A stretch of DNA of 64,000 nucleotides from Mesorhizobium sp. WSM4904 (GCF_029674545.1 NZ_CP121354.1:1860001-1924000); one strand, 5' to 3'; shown: positions 1 through 8,014, numbered from the stretch's first letter. The notes: a model not told the origin generated them from the sequence alone. Numbers and translations: made by a program.

Positions 1-201
1 CTCGACAAGAATGTCGGCAAACGCATCGACGCGCATTGCCACGAGCTCGGCCTCTTGGTGCGGCCGCTCATCAACATGTGCGTGATGTCGCCGCCGCTGA
101 TCATCAGCCGTGAGCAGGTTGACGACATGGTCGCGATCCTGCGCGAGGGGATTTCGCGCACGATGGATGATCTCAGGAAGGAAGGGGTGTGGCGGGGGTG
201 A
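1..201 (+). CDS. Class III aminotransferase, C-terminal fragment
   Basis: The reading frame is open from the first base and stops at 199-201, giving the last 66 residues of a protein that begins outside the window. The segment ends with a pattern typical of omega-transaminase C-termini (family knowledge): a short motif around LGLLVRPL, then SPPLIIS, then an amphipathic helix with REGI. These PLP enzymes move an amino group from an amine or omega-amino acid to pyruvate or a 2-oxo acid. The PLP lysine lies upstream and cannot be seen, so the substrate is unknown. The gene converges on the Rieske oxygenase at 435-1637, with a palindromic repeat between them. Confidence 0.75.
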   Translation, partial: LDKNVGKRIDAHCHELGLLVRPLINMCVMSPPLIISREQVDDMVAILREGISRTMDDLRKEGVWRG

Positions 202-206
202 TAGCT

Positions 207-390
207 CCCTTCTCCCCGTCACTATACGGGGAGAAGGTGCCGGCAGGCGGATGAGGGGCGGCGCTAACGTTTAGCGATTGGCAGTACCCGCCCGCCGCAC
301 TCATCTGTCTGAAACGATAACCTCGCAAGCCTGGCGCTGCCCCTCACCTGCCTGCCGGCATCCTCTCCCCGTATAGTGACGGGGAGAGGG
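207..390. repeat. Long inverted-repeat intergenic element (family C)
   Basis: A left arm at 207-259 and a right arm at 339-390 are near-perfect reverse complements over about 52 bases, separated by about 80 bases. Each arm also carries its own small palindrome, CTCCCCGT..TACGGGGAG. The element fills the gap between two convergent genes. It resembles the palindromic or MITE-like intergenic repeats known in rhizobia and Brucella, and could also act as a bidirectional transcription barrier. It has no coding capacity. The family assignment is an inference from its shape. Confidence 0.8.
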
Positions 391-434
391 GCGCTCTCAT
401 CGATGGTTTCGCCAATCGCCAGCGTCGAAAATCC

Positions 435-1637
435 TCATCCCCTCGACCGCAGCGCGTCATTCAGTCCCCACATGTCCTTTTCCTCGGGCGCCGTCTCCAG
501 GTTCAGCACCGGAACTTGCCTGCGCAGATGGTCGTGGTGGGTGCGCACGCCATATTCGAGGTCTGAGAGATAAAAACCCTCGAAGGCTTCCGACAGCATG
601 GATTCGTTCGACCACACCGAAAGCTGCACGTCCTCGTTCATCGTGTCGCGGTCGATGCGATAAGCAAGGTAGCGCGCCGCCGCCTGCTCTCGCGTCTCGT
701 CCGGATAGCGATAGACCGCGCCGCGCAGCAGCGTTTCTCCGGTTGAGAGCGGGAACTCCTGATAGAACTGCACCGATTCCGGCATGATCGACAGCGCATT
801 GTTGGGGAAGATGCCGTAATAGATCCAGGCCTTGCGCAGGTGCTCCGGCAGATGCGTCGGCTCGGGCGCTATTTTGACGTATTGGCCGACGCTCCAGCGC
901 CGCCCGGCATGCGGGTTGTAAGTGGCGAAGGAACGCGACACGCCATTGACGAAAGGCTCGTCGAAATAGGTCGCGCCATAGAGGTCCTGCAGCGCCGGAT
1001 GCGCCATGGCGACGTGGTAGCCCTCATTGTCGACGTCGCGCACCGACTTCCAGTTGACCGGCGATTTCTGCGTCCAGATTCCCCAGGACGGCACCATGTC
1101 GGCAACGCGGTAGTTGGCGATCTCGGCCTCGATCGGCTTCAAGAGCTCGGCCACCGAAGGCTGCGGGCCGCCCTTGCGGAAGCGGATAAAGATGAAGCCC
1201 ATCCAGATTTCGAGGTCGAGCGGCATCAGGCCGAACTCGGTCTTGTCGAGCTCGGGGAAAGAGCGCGGCCGTGCCGCGCCCCGTAAGGTGCCGTCGAGAT
1301 TGTAGACCCAGCCGTGGAACGGGCAGACCAGCGCGTTCTTGCAAGTGCCCTGGCTGTCGGCGACGACGCGGCTGCCGCGGTGGCGGCACATATTGTTGAA
1401 GGCGCGCACGACGCCATCCTTGCCGCGCACGATCAGCGCGCGCTCGCCGATGACGTCCATGGTCAGATAATCGCCGGGGTTCGGCACGTCGGAAACGTGG
1501 CCGGCGATCTGCCAATGATTGCGGAAGACGTATTCCTTCTCGAGCTCGAGAAGGGCATTGGAGTGATAACTCCACCCCGGTAACCCCCGCCGGTCCCAAT
1601 CGTTGGGGATCGCCACGTCACGGAGATGCGGGTTCAT
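435..1637 (-). CDS. Rieske non-heme iron oxygenase, alpha subunit
   Basis: 400 residues, the usual length for the terminal oxygenase of a ring-hydroxylating or demethylating Rieske system. The [2Fe-2S] ligands are C84, H86, C105 and H108 (CRHRG ... CPFHGW). The catalytic iron ligands are H208 and H213 in NEGYHVAMAH, with an acidic residue near 336 as probable third ligand. The position that normally holds the bridging Asp, three residues before H208, is Glu205. As I recall, Glu at this position is described for carnitine monooxygenase CntA. That and the promoter palindrome at 1657-1672 suggest a quaternary amine such as glycine betaine or a carnitine-like compound as substrate (inference). 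No reductase gene is adjacent, so electrons must come from a partner encoded elsewhere. The ATG at 1637 has a purine-rich AAGAAGAG upstream. Confidence 0.85.
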   Translation of the reverse strand: MNPHLRDVAIPNDWDRRGLPGWSYHSNALLELEKEYVFRNHWQIAGHVSDVPNPGDYLTMDVIGERALIVRGKDGVVRAFNNMCRHRGSRVVADSQGTCKNALVCPFHGWVYNLDGTLRGAARPRSFPELDKTEFGLMPLDLEIWMGFIFIRFRKGGPQPSVAELLKPIEAEIANYRVADMVPSWGIWTQKSPVNWKSVRDVDNEGYHVAMAHPALQDLYGATYFDEPFVNGVSRSFATYNPHAGRRWSVGQYVKIAPEPTHLPEHLRKAWIYYGIFPNNALSIMPESVQFYQEFPLSTGETLLRGAVYRYPDETREQAAARYLAYRIDRDTMNEDVQLSVWSNESMLSEAFEGFYLSDLEYGVRTHHDHLRRQVPVLNLETAPEEKDMWGLNDALRSRG

Positions 1638-2110
1638 AAAAATGCTCTTCTTTTTGTTGAATACTCATTCAATAAAAGCATATTTTTCATTGAAATGCAA
1701 TGGTTTGTGAGAATATGGAAATTCCGTGGCGGCGGGGTTGGCGCCGCTTGAGCCAGAAAAATCCCGGAAAATCCGAGCCTTAACCAGGGATGTAGAGCAG
1801 CGGTTCCGGCCGCGGATTCGGGCGTTGCAAGAGCTTCGTTCCGGCACGTCTGGCGCATCCGATAGTCACAACGATCATGCCAATTCGGCGGCTGTGTGAG
1901 GTTGCTTACAGTTTCCGGCGTCCGACAGGCGCATTTGTCCGCAAACCAGTGCGGTGGCCTCAGCCGGCGGCAAGCAGGGAAACAGGAGTGGCGATCCAAA
2001 TCCCTGTTTCAATCCTGTTACACAGGCAATCGCGGTCGACCATTCGCCTGTTACGTGGCGCGTTTAAGTTCGTTTCATAAGGAAAAGAAAGATAACGAAG
2101 GGAGCAACCG
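1638..2110. other. Divergent intergenic region without a convincing gene
   Basis: This 470-base gap separates the Rieske oxygenase (leftward) from the small protein gene at 2111 (rightward). Apart from the palindromes at 1657-1702 it holds a lower-GC stretch near 1655-1730, consistent with a promoter for the oxygenase. Near 2012-2057 there are two direct copies of CCTGTTAC about 40 bases apart, upstream of the small gene. Short open frames here lack a ribosome site or recognisable product. Confidence 0.5.
1657..1672 (-). promoter_or_regulatory. Palindrome TTGAAT-N4-ATTCAA upstream of the Rieske oxygenase
   Basis: A perfect 6+6 inverted repeat with a 4-base spacer lies 20 bases upstream of the oxygenase ATG, where a repressor would block transcription or initiation. 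Its TTGAA/TTCAA half-sites resemble operators of BetI, the TetR-family choline/betaine repressor (family knowledge). A second weaker dyad, TTTCA-T-TGAAA, is at 1685-1695. The site itself is directly visible; the identity of the protein that binds it is inferred, and no tetR-type gene is next to it. Confidence 0.5.
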
Positions 2111-2521
2111 ATGTTTGCGAAAGTCCAGACCGCTGACACCAATCGACGCGCGCACGGCCCGGAGCGCAATGATCGCCGGCCGAAGCTGGCGTTGCGCCAG
2201 CGTGCCAGCGATCATCCGATGGCGATGTTCATGCTGATCGGCGCCTGCGCTTTCATCAGCATGGTGGCCGCTCCGGCAGCCGGTCCGGCCTTCGCTTCGC
2301 TCAACCCGCCGGCCAATGTCGTGGAGGGCGCGCCGACGACGCTCAAGACCGCGCGCCTGCCGGAGCCGGCGATCGATTTTGCCTGCAAGGGCCAGAACTG
2401 GGGCGCCGAGAACGCCGAATGCCTGCGCGCCATCGCCGAGCAGTCGGGCCAGCACAAGGCCCGCGCGGTGCGCATGATCGCCAACGCCCAGCCGCTCACC
2501 AACACGCCGAACGTCTTTTAG
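2111..2521 (+). CDS. Small membrane-anchored or exported protein, unknown function
   Basis: 136 residues. The ATG at 2111 follows GGAG with a 6-base spacer, so the start is well supported. An N-terminal basic region of about 35 residues is followed by one hydrophobic segment near residues 37-60, then a mature part containing two cysteines spaced as CKGQNWGAENAEC. That suggests a disulfide in the periplasm (inference). No catalytic motif is visible. A strong rho-independent terminator follows at 2658-2696, so this is a single-gene transcript. I do not recognise a characterised family. Confidence 0.7.
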   Translation: MFAKVQTADTNRRAHGPERNDRRPKLALRQRASDHPMAMFMLIGACAFISMVAAPAAGPAFASLNPPANVVEGAPTTLKTARLPEPAIDFACKGQNWGAENAECLRAIAEQSGQHKARAVRMIANAQPLTNTPNVF

Positions 2522-2623
2522 AGCGGTTCAGCGTTTCACGGAATCGCCGAACCGCTCTAAGTATTTGTTTTTACGCAATTCCGGACGGAAAACCGTTACA
2601 CACTTTTCCTGGAATTGCTCTAG
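2520..2623 (+). repeat. Intergenic palindromic repeat, family A, copy 1
   Basis: The element starts with a hairpin (AGAGCGGTTC near 2520 pairing with GAACCGCTCT at 2550-2559) and ends with a conserved tail carrying GCAATTCCGGACGGAAAACC and TTTCCTGGAATTGCTCTAG-type sequence. The same arrangement recurs at 39473-39575. Shorter or diverged copies are at 7971-8014 and, inverted, at 15960-16037. It abuts the stop codon of the small protein gene. Such elements are typical of rhizobial genomes. Confidence 0.8.
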
Positions 2624-2657
2624 AGCTCCCCTGAGCGCTCCCTCCAGCGCTCCAGTC

Positions 2658-2696
2658 AGGCTCCCGCCGCGAAGTCGGTCGGGAGCCTCTTTTTTT
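2658..2696 (+). terminator. Rho-independent terminator
   Basis: AGGCTCCCG at 2658-2666 pairs with CGGGAGCCT at 2680-2688 and is followed by a run of seven T residues at 2690-2696. It ends the transcript of the small protein gene at 2111-2521. Confidence 0.85.
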
Positions 2697-2757
2697 CGGC
2701 CCTATCGATATTCGAGTGAGGCCGACCTGAAGGCCACGCCTCTTTTGCGCTATTGGT

Positions 2758-4857
2758 TCAGATATGGGCGCCGTCATCGACAGCTGTCTCCTCGGCAACG
2801 GTCGATAGGATGCCGCGGACGTCGAGTGTCGAGAACGGTTTCTCCAGGATATGCGGACGCTGCTGCGGCGGCTGGGACTCGATTTCCGCCTTGGCGCCGA
2901 TCATGTCGCCGGTGACGAGCACGAAGCGCTTGGCCAGCACGGGCCGCTCGGCGAGCAATTCACGGTAGATCGATATGCCGCTGGTGCCCGGCATGCGCAG
3001 GTCCGAAAAGACGATGTCGGGCGACACGTGCCCGCCCAGCACCTCGCCGGCGGACCTCCAGCTTGCGACGATCCGCGACTTCACCCCCATCAGCTCCAGT
3101 ATGTCGGAGAGCGAAGCGGCGACGTCGGGCTCGTCGTCGATGATCAGCGCATGGCGCAGCCCGCTGGAGCGCGCCGGGCCTTCGCCGGCTTTCGCGGCAT
3201 CGCCGGTGATCGCCGGCAGCTGCACGACGAAGCGCGCGCCGTGCGGCTCAACCTCCTCGAACCAGATGTTGCCGTTGTGGCGCTCGACGATCGACTTGGA
3301 GATCGACAGACCGATGCCGGTGCCGACGCCGACCGGCTTGGTGGTGAAATAGGATTCGAAGATGCGCGAGCGGATCGCCTCGGGAATGCCTGGACCGTTG
3401 TCCTCGACCGAAAAGCCGGGGTTCCCGCGGTCGCTGCGGAAAGTCCGCACCTTGATGCGCCGTTCGCCGGTGACGCCGGCCAGCGCGTGCTGGCTGTTGA
3501 TGAGGAAATTGGCCGCGACCTGTGTGACATGGTCGGCGTCGGCCATGGCGAGCAGCGGACCATTGGCAAAATCGGTATCGATGATGATGCCGCTGGAGCG
3601 CGCGCCGTAGGCGGTGACCTCAAGCGCCGCACGCATCACCTGGTTGAGGTCGGTTTCGGCCTGCTCGGTCGGATGCAGGCGCACCATCGACAGGAAGCTC
3701 TTGACGATGCGGCCGCAGCGCTCGGCGGCGGCGCGCACCTTCTCGGCGCGCACCTTGGTCTGCGGATCGGCAGCGAATTCATGCAGCAGCGTCGATTGCG
3801 CCACCACCACGGCGAGCGGATTGTTGAGCTCGTGCGAGACGCCGGCGAGCAGCGAGCCCATCGCCGCCATCTTCTCGTTCTGATGCAGCTTCTCGCGCTG
3901 GCGGTTGATCTCTTCCTCGGCGCGCAGCTTTTCGCGCAGGTCGCGGATCGAGCCGAAGATCAGCCGGCGGTCGGCGACCCGCATCTCCGTCGCGGTCAGC
4001 TCGATCGGAAAGATCTCGCCGGCCGCGTTCTGGGTCACGGTCTCCAGCCGCTGGTTGACCATCGGCGCGCCGCGGCCGGCCATGTAGTCGGCACCCGAGG
4101 CATAGCCCTTGCGGTAGTAGATCGGCACGATGGTGTCGAGCAGGTCCTTGCCGAGGATGTCGCTGCGTCGGAAGCCGAACATCTTCTCGGCGGCGGGATT
4201 GAACTCGATGATCGAGCCCGCCTCGTCGATGACGATGATGGCGTCGAGCGAGGCTTGCAGCATGGTGCGGCGGATGACCTCGCTGGCGTGGGCCTCCGAA
4301 GGCGAGTGCTCGATGGCATCACCGATGGCGAGCGCGATGATGTGCAGCGTCGCCTCTTCCTCGTCGGTCCATTCGCGCTCGGCGACGCAGTCGTTGACGG
4401 CGAGCGTGCCCCAAAGATGGCCGTGGGCGAAGACGGATACGGAAATGAAGGATTTTATGCTCTGCTTCTCGAAATCGGCCCGCAGGAAACCCTCGAGGTT
4501 GCGCGTGTGGCCGGCAAAGACCTTGCCCTGGCGCTCGTCTTCCTGCAGCCGCTCCAGCAGCGGATCCGAGTTGATGATCGACTGCATGATCACCGTGGGC
4601 GATGCGAGCTCGCCGCCGAAGGCGGGGTCGATCCAGTAGGCTGAAACGGACTGCGCAAAGCCCTGGCCCGGGAGCTCGCGCAGACGAAAAAGAATGCCGC
4701 GTTGGCAATCCATCGAGCGGCACAGCGTCTCCAGTATGCCGTCCATCTCGCGCTGCCAGTCGCCCGCCTCGCGCAAGCGGCGAACGACATGGACGGCCGC
4801 CATCGCGGCGCCCTGACGGGAGCCGTGCATGTCCATCCGTGCGGCCTCAACTGTCAT
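2758..4857 (-). CDS. Hybrid sensor histidine kinase (GAF-PAS-HisKA-HATPase-REC)
   Basis: 699 residues. The order is a GAF-like domain (about 20-185), a PAS domain (about 195-310), a dimerisation and phosphoacceptor helix with the H-box SHELNNP near residue 346, an ATPase domain with an N-box, DNGPGIP and GTGIGLS (about 430-550), and a C-terminal receiver (about 570-690) with an acidic IIDDEPD pocket and phosphoacceptor Asp in FSDLRMPG. No membrane segment is seen, so it is probably a cytosolic sensor responding through GAF/PAS to a small ligand, redox or light cue (inference). It lies 146 bases downstream of the OmpR-type regulator at 5004-5732 on the same strand and is probably its partner. 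No strong ribosome site precedes the ATG at 4857, so a nearby internal start is possible. Confidence 0.88.
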   Translation of the reverse strand: MTVEAARMDMHGSRQGAAMAAVHVVRRLREAGDWQREMDGILETLCRSMDCQRGILFRLRELPGQGFAQSVSAYWIDPAFGGELASPTVIMQSIINSDPLLERLQEDERQGKVFAGHTRNLEGFLRADFEKQSIKSFISVSVFAHGHLWGTLAVNDCVAEREWTDEEEATLHIIALAIGDAIEHSPSEAHASEVIRRTMLQASLDAIIVIDEAGSIIEFNPAAEKMFGFRRSDILGKDLLDTIVPIYYRKGYASGADYMAGRGAPMVNQRLETVTQNAAGEIFPIELTATEMRVADRRLIFGSIRDLREKLRAEEEINRQREKLHQNEKMAAMGSLLAGVSHELNNPLAVVVAQSTLLHEFAADPQTKVRAEKVRAAAERCGRIVKSFLSMVRLHPTEQAETDLNQVMRAALEVTAYGARSSGIIIDTDFANGPLLAMADADHVTQVAANFLINSQHALAGVTGERRIKVRTFRSDRGNPGFSVEDNGPGIPEAIRSRIFESYFTTKPVGVGTGIGLSISKSIVERHNGNIWFEEVEPHGARFVVQLPAITGDAAKAGEGPARSSGLRHALIIDDEPDVAASLSDILELMGVKSRIVASWRSAGEVLGGHVSPDIVFSDLRMPGTSGISIYRELLAERPVLAKRFVLVTGDMIGAKAEIESQPPQQRPHILEKPFSTLDVRGILSTVAEETAVDDGAHI

Positions 4858-5003
4858 CGTCGAACGTCATCCCCGGGCGATATCGGTAAACCATGAAATC
4901 CAGCACACAAGCCACGAAAATCGGTCACGGTTTCCGAGGAACATGCGCTGGATGGAATGCTACAGCGTCTATCGCGTATCCGAAAGGATGCGCGGCGCCG
5001 GAG

Positions 5004-5732
5004 TCAGTTGCTGTCGCTGGTCGGCAGCGAGAAGATATAGCCTTCGCCGCGCACCGTGCGCAGGAATTTCGGATTGGCGGGGTCCGCCTCGATCTTTTTC
5101 CTGAGACGCATGATGCGGATGTCGACCGCGCGCGACGATTCGGGGTCTTCCACGAAGCCGATCGCTTCCGAGATCGCCGCCCGCGTCAAAAGGCGGTTGG
5201 CGCGGGTGAGGAAAACCTCCAGCACATCGAATTCGCTCTTGGCCATCTCGATGACCACGCCGTTGGCGCCGGTGACGAGCCGGCCGTCGAAATCGGCCTG
5301 GAAGCCACCGAAATTCATGAAGCGGCGTGTGCCGGTCTCGGCCTTCGCGGCCTGAGGTGCCGCCGGCTGCGGCACGCGGCGAAGCACGCTGCGGACCCTC
5401 GCCAGCACCTCGCGCAACTCATAGGGCTTGACGATGTAGTCGTCGGCGCCGAGCTCCAGCCCGACGATGCGGTCGAGCGCGGTGCCGGCCGCGGTGGCAT
5501 AGATGATGCCGATCTGGGTCTTGGAGCGCAGCCAGCGGCCGAGCGACAGTCCGTCCTCGCCGGGCATGGCGATGTCGAGTATGGCGAGATGGAAGGACTG
5601 CGCCTCGATCAGGCTGCGCGCCTCGGCGGCATTCTCGGCCGTGTCGACGTCATAGCCGCTGGCGCCGAGATACTCGGCAACCGCCTCCCTCAGGTCCGGC
5701 TCGTCCTCGACGACGATGATGCGCGCCTTCAC
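5004..5732 (-). CDS. OmpR-family response regulator with intact receiver
   Basis: 242 residues from the GTG at 5732, which follows GGGAG by about 10 bases and puts the usual KARIIVVEDEP start at the N-terminus. An in-frame ATG at 5780 would add 16 residues. The receiver has the acidic pair in VVEDEP, the phosphoacceptor Asp in ILDIAMPG (about residue 54) and the conserved Lys in YIVKPYE. A linker leads to a winged-helix DNA-binding domain with a typical C-terminal VRGEGYIF wing. It is followed by the hybrid kinase, forming a two-component unit, and lies back to back with the degenerate regulator at 5827. Confidence 0.88.
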   Translation of the reverse strand: MKARIIVVEDEPDLREAVAEYLGASGYDVDTAENAAEARSLIEAQSFHLAILDIAMPGEDGLSLGRWLRSKTQIGIIYATAAGTALDRIVGLELGADDYIVKPYELREVLARVRSVLRRVPQPAAPQAAKAETGTRRFMNFGGFQADFDGRLVTGANGVVIEMAKSEFDVLEVFLTRANRLLTRAAISEAIGFVEDPESSRAVDIRIMRLRKKIEADPANPKFLRTVRGEGYIFSLPTSDSN

Positions 5733-5826
5733 AATGGTCTCGCTCCCGCTTTCAGCGGAAAGTAGATTGGGTATAAACATGATGTCCAGCGCTCATCTCG
5801 AGTTGTCTGTGGCGAGGTGGAGAAAA

Positions 5827-6513
5827 ATGGCAGCACGGTCCGTCGTCGCGCTCGTATCCGTTGCGGAGGTGGTGGCCGGCGACCTTGCCGACCATCTCGA
5901 CCGGCGCGGGCACGATGTGCGCCAAGCGCGCCAGCCCTGGGAGGCGGAGTCGCTGCTTTCGGCAGGGGGCATCGACGTCGTGGTCGTCGGAGACGATGTG
6001 AGCCAGGCGGAGGGGCGCGAGCTGCTCAAGCGCTATGGCGGCGAAGGCGGCTCCGACTTCATCCTGATCTGCCGGCCGGCCGATCTCGTCGACAAGGTGC
6101 TGGCGCTGGAGCTCGGCGCCGCAGACGTGGTGGAAAGCCCCCTCAACGTGCGCGAGCTCGCAGCGCGCATCGGCGGCCTGCTGACGCGGCGCGGCCGCAA
6201 CACCCAGGAACTGATCGTGCTGGAGAACGCCACCGTCGATCTGAGGTCGGCGATGGTGATGCATCGCTCCGGCGCCGAGGATCAGCTGTCGCCGGGGCAG
6301 GTGGCGCTGCTGAGACTGTTTCTGGCGAGCCCGCGCAAGGTGCTGACGCGCGACGACATCATCGCCGCCGCGCCCGCCGAGAATGCCGATGCTTTCGACC
6401 GCTCGATCGATTCGCGCATCGTGAGGCTGCGCCGCAAGCTCGATACCGAGACCATCACCACGATCAGGGGCGCCGGCTATCGGTTCGATCCGCCGACGCC
6501 GCGCACCGACTGA
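5827..6513 (+). CDS. OmpR-like regulator with degenerate pseudo-receiver
   Basis: 228 residues. The ATG at 5827 follows GGAG by 5 bases; upstream in-frame starts are less likely. The N-terminal half has the receiver fold pattern but lacks the phosphorylation chemistry. The acidic pair is absent from the VVALVSVAEV strand, the phosphoacceptor position is Gly55 (VVVVGDD), and the conserved Lys before the final Pro is Ser104 (VVESPLN). The C-terminal half is a normal winged helix ending in IRGAGYRF. It therefore probably acts without phosphorylation, through dimerisation, ligand binding or pairing with another regulator (inference). It is divergent from the canonical regulator at 5004-5732, a good candidate for cross-regulation. 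Confidence 0.82.
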   Translation: MAARSVVALVSVAEVVAGDLADHLDRRGHDVRQARQPWEAESLLSAGGIDVVVVGDDVSQAEGRELLKRYGGEGGSDFILICRPADLVDKVLALELGAADVVESPLNVRELAARIGGLLTRRGRNTQELIVLENATVDLRSAMVMHRSGAEDQLSPGQVALLRLFLASPRKVLTRDDIIAAAPAENADAFDRSIDSRIVRLRRKLDTETITTIRGAGYRFDPPTPRTD

Positions 6514-6599
6514 GGCGATAGCCAGCAGGTCTTTTCCTCGCTCTTGCATCGGATTTCCCAAAACCGATCTTCACTTTCGGGCCCGACGATGCTCGATGC

Positions 6600-6764
6600 T
6601 TAACGGACCACGAGGACCGAGGGGCCTGACGGCGCGTCGGCGGCGACGGTGATCTGGGCATGGGCGCGCTCCTTGAGCAGCACCGTTGCAAGCGCAGCAA
6701 AGCCAAGCAGCCCTTGTGCATAAAGCAGCGCGGACAGCACCGAGGCGGCAAATTTCGTCTTCAT
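6600..6764 (-). CDS. Small putative membrane peptide, 54 residues
   Basis: The ORF begins with a basic MKTKFAAS start and one long hydrophobic segment (about residues 6-29), then KERAHAQ, which could be a signal-peptidase site, and a short tail ending in VLVVR. A GGGG-ATTGAG stretch precedes the ATG. It lies between the pseudo-receiver gene and another small membrane ORF on the same strand. No family is recognised; the signal-like start and plausible composition support it, but its short length keeps confidence low. Confidence 0.4.
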   Translation of the reverse strand: MKTKFAASVLSALLYAQGLLGFAALATVLLKERAHAQITVAADAPSGPSVLVVR

Positions 6765-6798
6765 CGCTCAATCCCCAATTCGCTAAGTCGTCGATACT

Positions 6799-7131
6799 TC
6801 AGGAAACTCCCGAAGCGCCCGCGCCGCTGACGGAGCCCCCCGCTGCGGCGCGGGCCTTCGGTCCTCTCGGCAGCAAGTAGCCGGAGGGGCCGCGCATCCT
6901 CATCAGCCGAAGGCCGACCCGCCAGAGGGCCCTCAGCCGGTTGATGCGCAGGCTGGAAACAATCCAGACCGTGGCGATGAACAGTGCAGTGTGCAGCGTC
7001 GAAATCTCGCCTGAATTCATGGCGCCGAGCGTTGCCACAGGGTTGCCGGCGACCGAGCCGGCGCCACCGAGGATGACGGCCGCGACGCTAATCCTGAGAA
7101 GCCAGGGGCGTAGTTTCGATTTCCTGCCCAT
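6799..7131 (-). CDS. Hypothetical protein with two hydrophobic segments
   Basis: 110 residues with a basic N-terminus, hydrophobic segments at about 12-30 and 46-60, a strongly basic middle (LRINRLRALWRVGLRLMRMR) and a Gly/Ala/Ser tail. The layout suggests a small inner-membrane protein with a basic cytoplasmic patch. The ribosome site is weak. It lies 34 bases upstream of the 54-residue peptide on the same strand, so the two may form one transcript. Function unknown. Confidence 0.4.
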   Translation of the reverse strand: MGRKSKLRPWLLRISVAAVILGGAGSVAGNPVATLGAMNSGEISTLHTALFIATVWIVSSLRINRLRALWRVGLRLMRMRGPSGYLLPRGPKARAAAGGSVSGAGASGVS

Positions 7132-7216
7132 TTTCGTTTGCTGATGTCTGTTCCCGTTGCGTCAAACTTGCCGCCCTCCTGTATCCGCATCATGCCGCGC
7201 GAGCCGCGTTTTGTTG

Positions 7217-7406
7217 CAGATTGGTTTCGAAACCGGGGAAATGGCTTTCGTATCAAGGTCATATGCGCTTTCGCTTGCCTGTTTTCCCTGTCTTGCCGTT
7301 AACCATCCCGCACGCCAGGGGCAGGTTCCTTCGGTCGGAGCCGTTAACTTGCAGAAACAGATTCGAAACAGAAACGAGCGTCAAGCGAAATAGGTTTGAA
7401 ACAGGT
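7217..7406. promoter_or_regulatory. Three related GTTTCGAAAC-type sites upstream of L,D-transpeptidase
   Basis: The 337-base gap 7132-7468 holds no gene but contains a perfect 12-base palindrome GGTTTCGAAACC at 7223-7234 and two imperfect relatives, AGATTCGAAACAG near 7359-7371 and AGGTTTGAAACAGG at 7392-7405. The last one lies about 65 bases before the transpeptidase start. Repeated related dyads in one promoter region suggest a regulator binding site, but no specific regulator can be named. Confidence 0.4.
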
Positions 7407-7468
7407 GCCCTCGATAAGACGGCGATCGAAATTGAAGCCGGCCAGACCGGACAGAGAGAGGGATCGTC

Positions 7469-7921
7469 ATGCATACCGCCATTTCAGCCAAGCTCATCAA
7501 CATCACCGCCGCCGCGCTCACTGGCGCGGCACTGCTTTTCGGCGGCAACGTCGCTCATGCCAACCAGATCGTCGCCCGGGTTTCGCTGTCGCAGCAGACC
7601 ATGGAAGTGATGGTCGACGGCCGCCCGACCTTCGCCTGGAAAGTCTCGACCGGCGACAGAGCGCATGTCACGCCGACGGGGTCATTCAAGCCGACCCGCC
7701 TGCACGAGATGTGGTACTCGAAAAAGTACGACAACGCGCCGATGCCGCATTCGGTGTTCTTCAGCGGCGGCTATGCCGTGCATGCGACCTACGCCATCAA
7801 CCGCCTCGGCCGGCCTGCCTCGCATGGTTGCGTGCGCCTGCATCCCGATGCCGCGGCCGATTTCTATCAGCTCGTCGAGGCCTTCGGCCCCGCCAACACC
7901 AGCATCGTCATCGTCAAGTGA
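7469..7921 (+). CDS. YkuD-type L,D-transpeptidase, periplasmic
   Basis: 150 residues. A signal peptide covers about residues 1-31, with a probable cut after AHA before NQIVAR. The YkuD domain follows, with the catalytic motif HATY..(14 residues)..SHGCVRL, whose Cys (about residue 126) is the nucleophile. These enzymes make 3-3 cross-links between diaminopimelate residues of peptidoglycan or attach proteins to it. The product is short, containing only the catalytic domain, like many alphaproteobacterial paralogs. It converges with the RND efflux operon, sharing the terminator hairpin at 8041-8072. A second family member is at 55619-56911. Confidence 0.9.
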   Translation: MHTAISAKLINITAAALTGAALLFGGNVAHANQIVARVSLSQQTMEVMVDGRPTFAWKVSTGDRAHVTPTGSFKPTRLHEMWYSKKYDNAPMPHSVFFSGGYAVHATYAINRLGRPASHGCVRLHPDAAADFYQLVEAFGPANTSIVIVK

Positions 7922-7970
7922 CGGGCTGGATCAAGTAGCAGGCGGGTTGCCGCCTTCGGGCTGGTTTGGC

Positions 7971-8014
7971 GCAATTCCCGGAAGGCTGTTCCACACTTTT
8001 TCCGGAATTGCTCT
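7971..8014 (+). repeat. Family A intergenic repeat, tail fragment
   Basis: The stretch GCAATTCCCGGAAGGC...TTTTTCCGGAATTGCTCTGG matches the tail half of the repeats at 2520-2623 and 39473-39575. The head hairpin is missing. Its own ends (GCAATTCC / GGAATTGC) are complementary, giving a hairpin between the transpeptidase stop and the shared terminator. Confidence 0.65.

Noticed and set aside
202..434. CRISPR-like repeat
   Set aside because: Only one inverted pair, no regularly spaced direct repeats and no cas genes in the window.
2851..4644. 597-codon open frame on the plus strand opposite the hybrid kinase
   Set aside because: It is the mirror frame of a clear histidine kinase with all motifs intact. 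Long antisense frames are expected at this GC content, and its product is Arg/Asp-rich without any family features.
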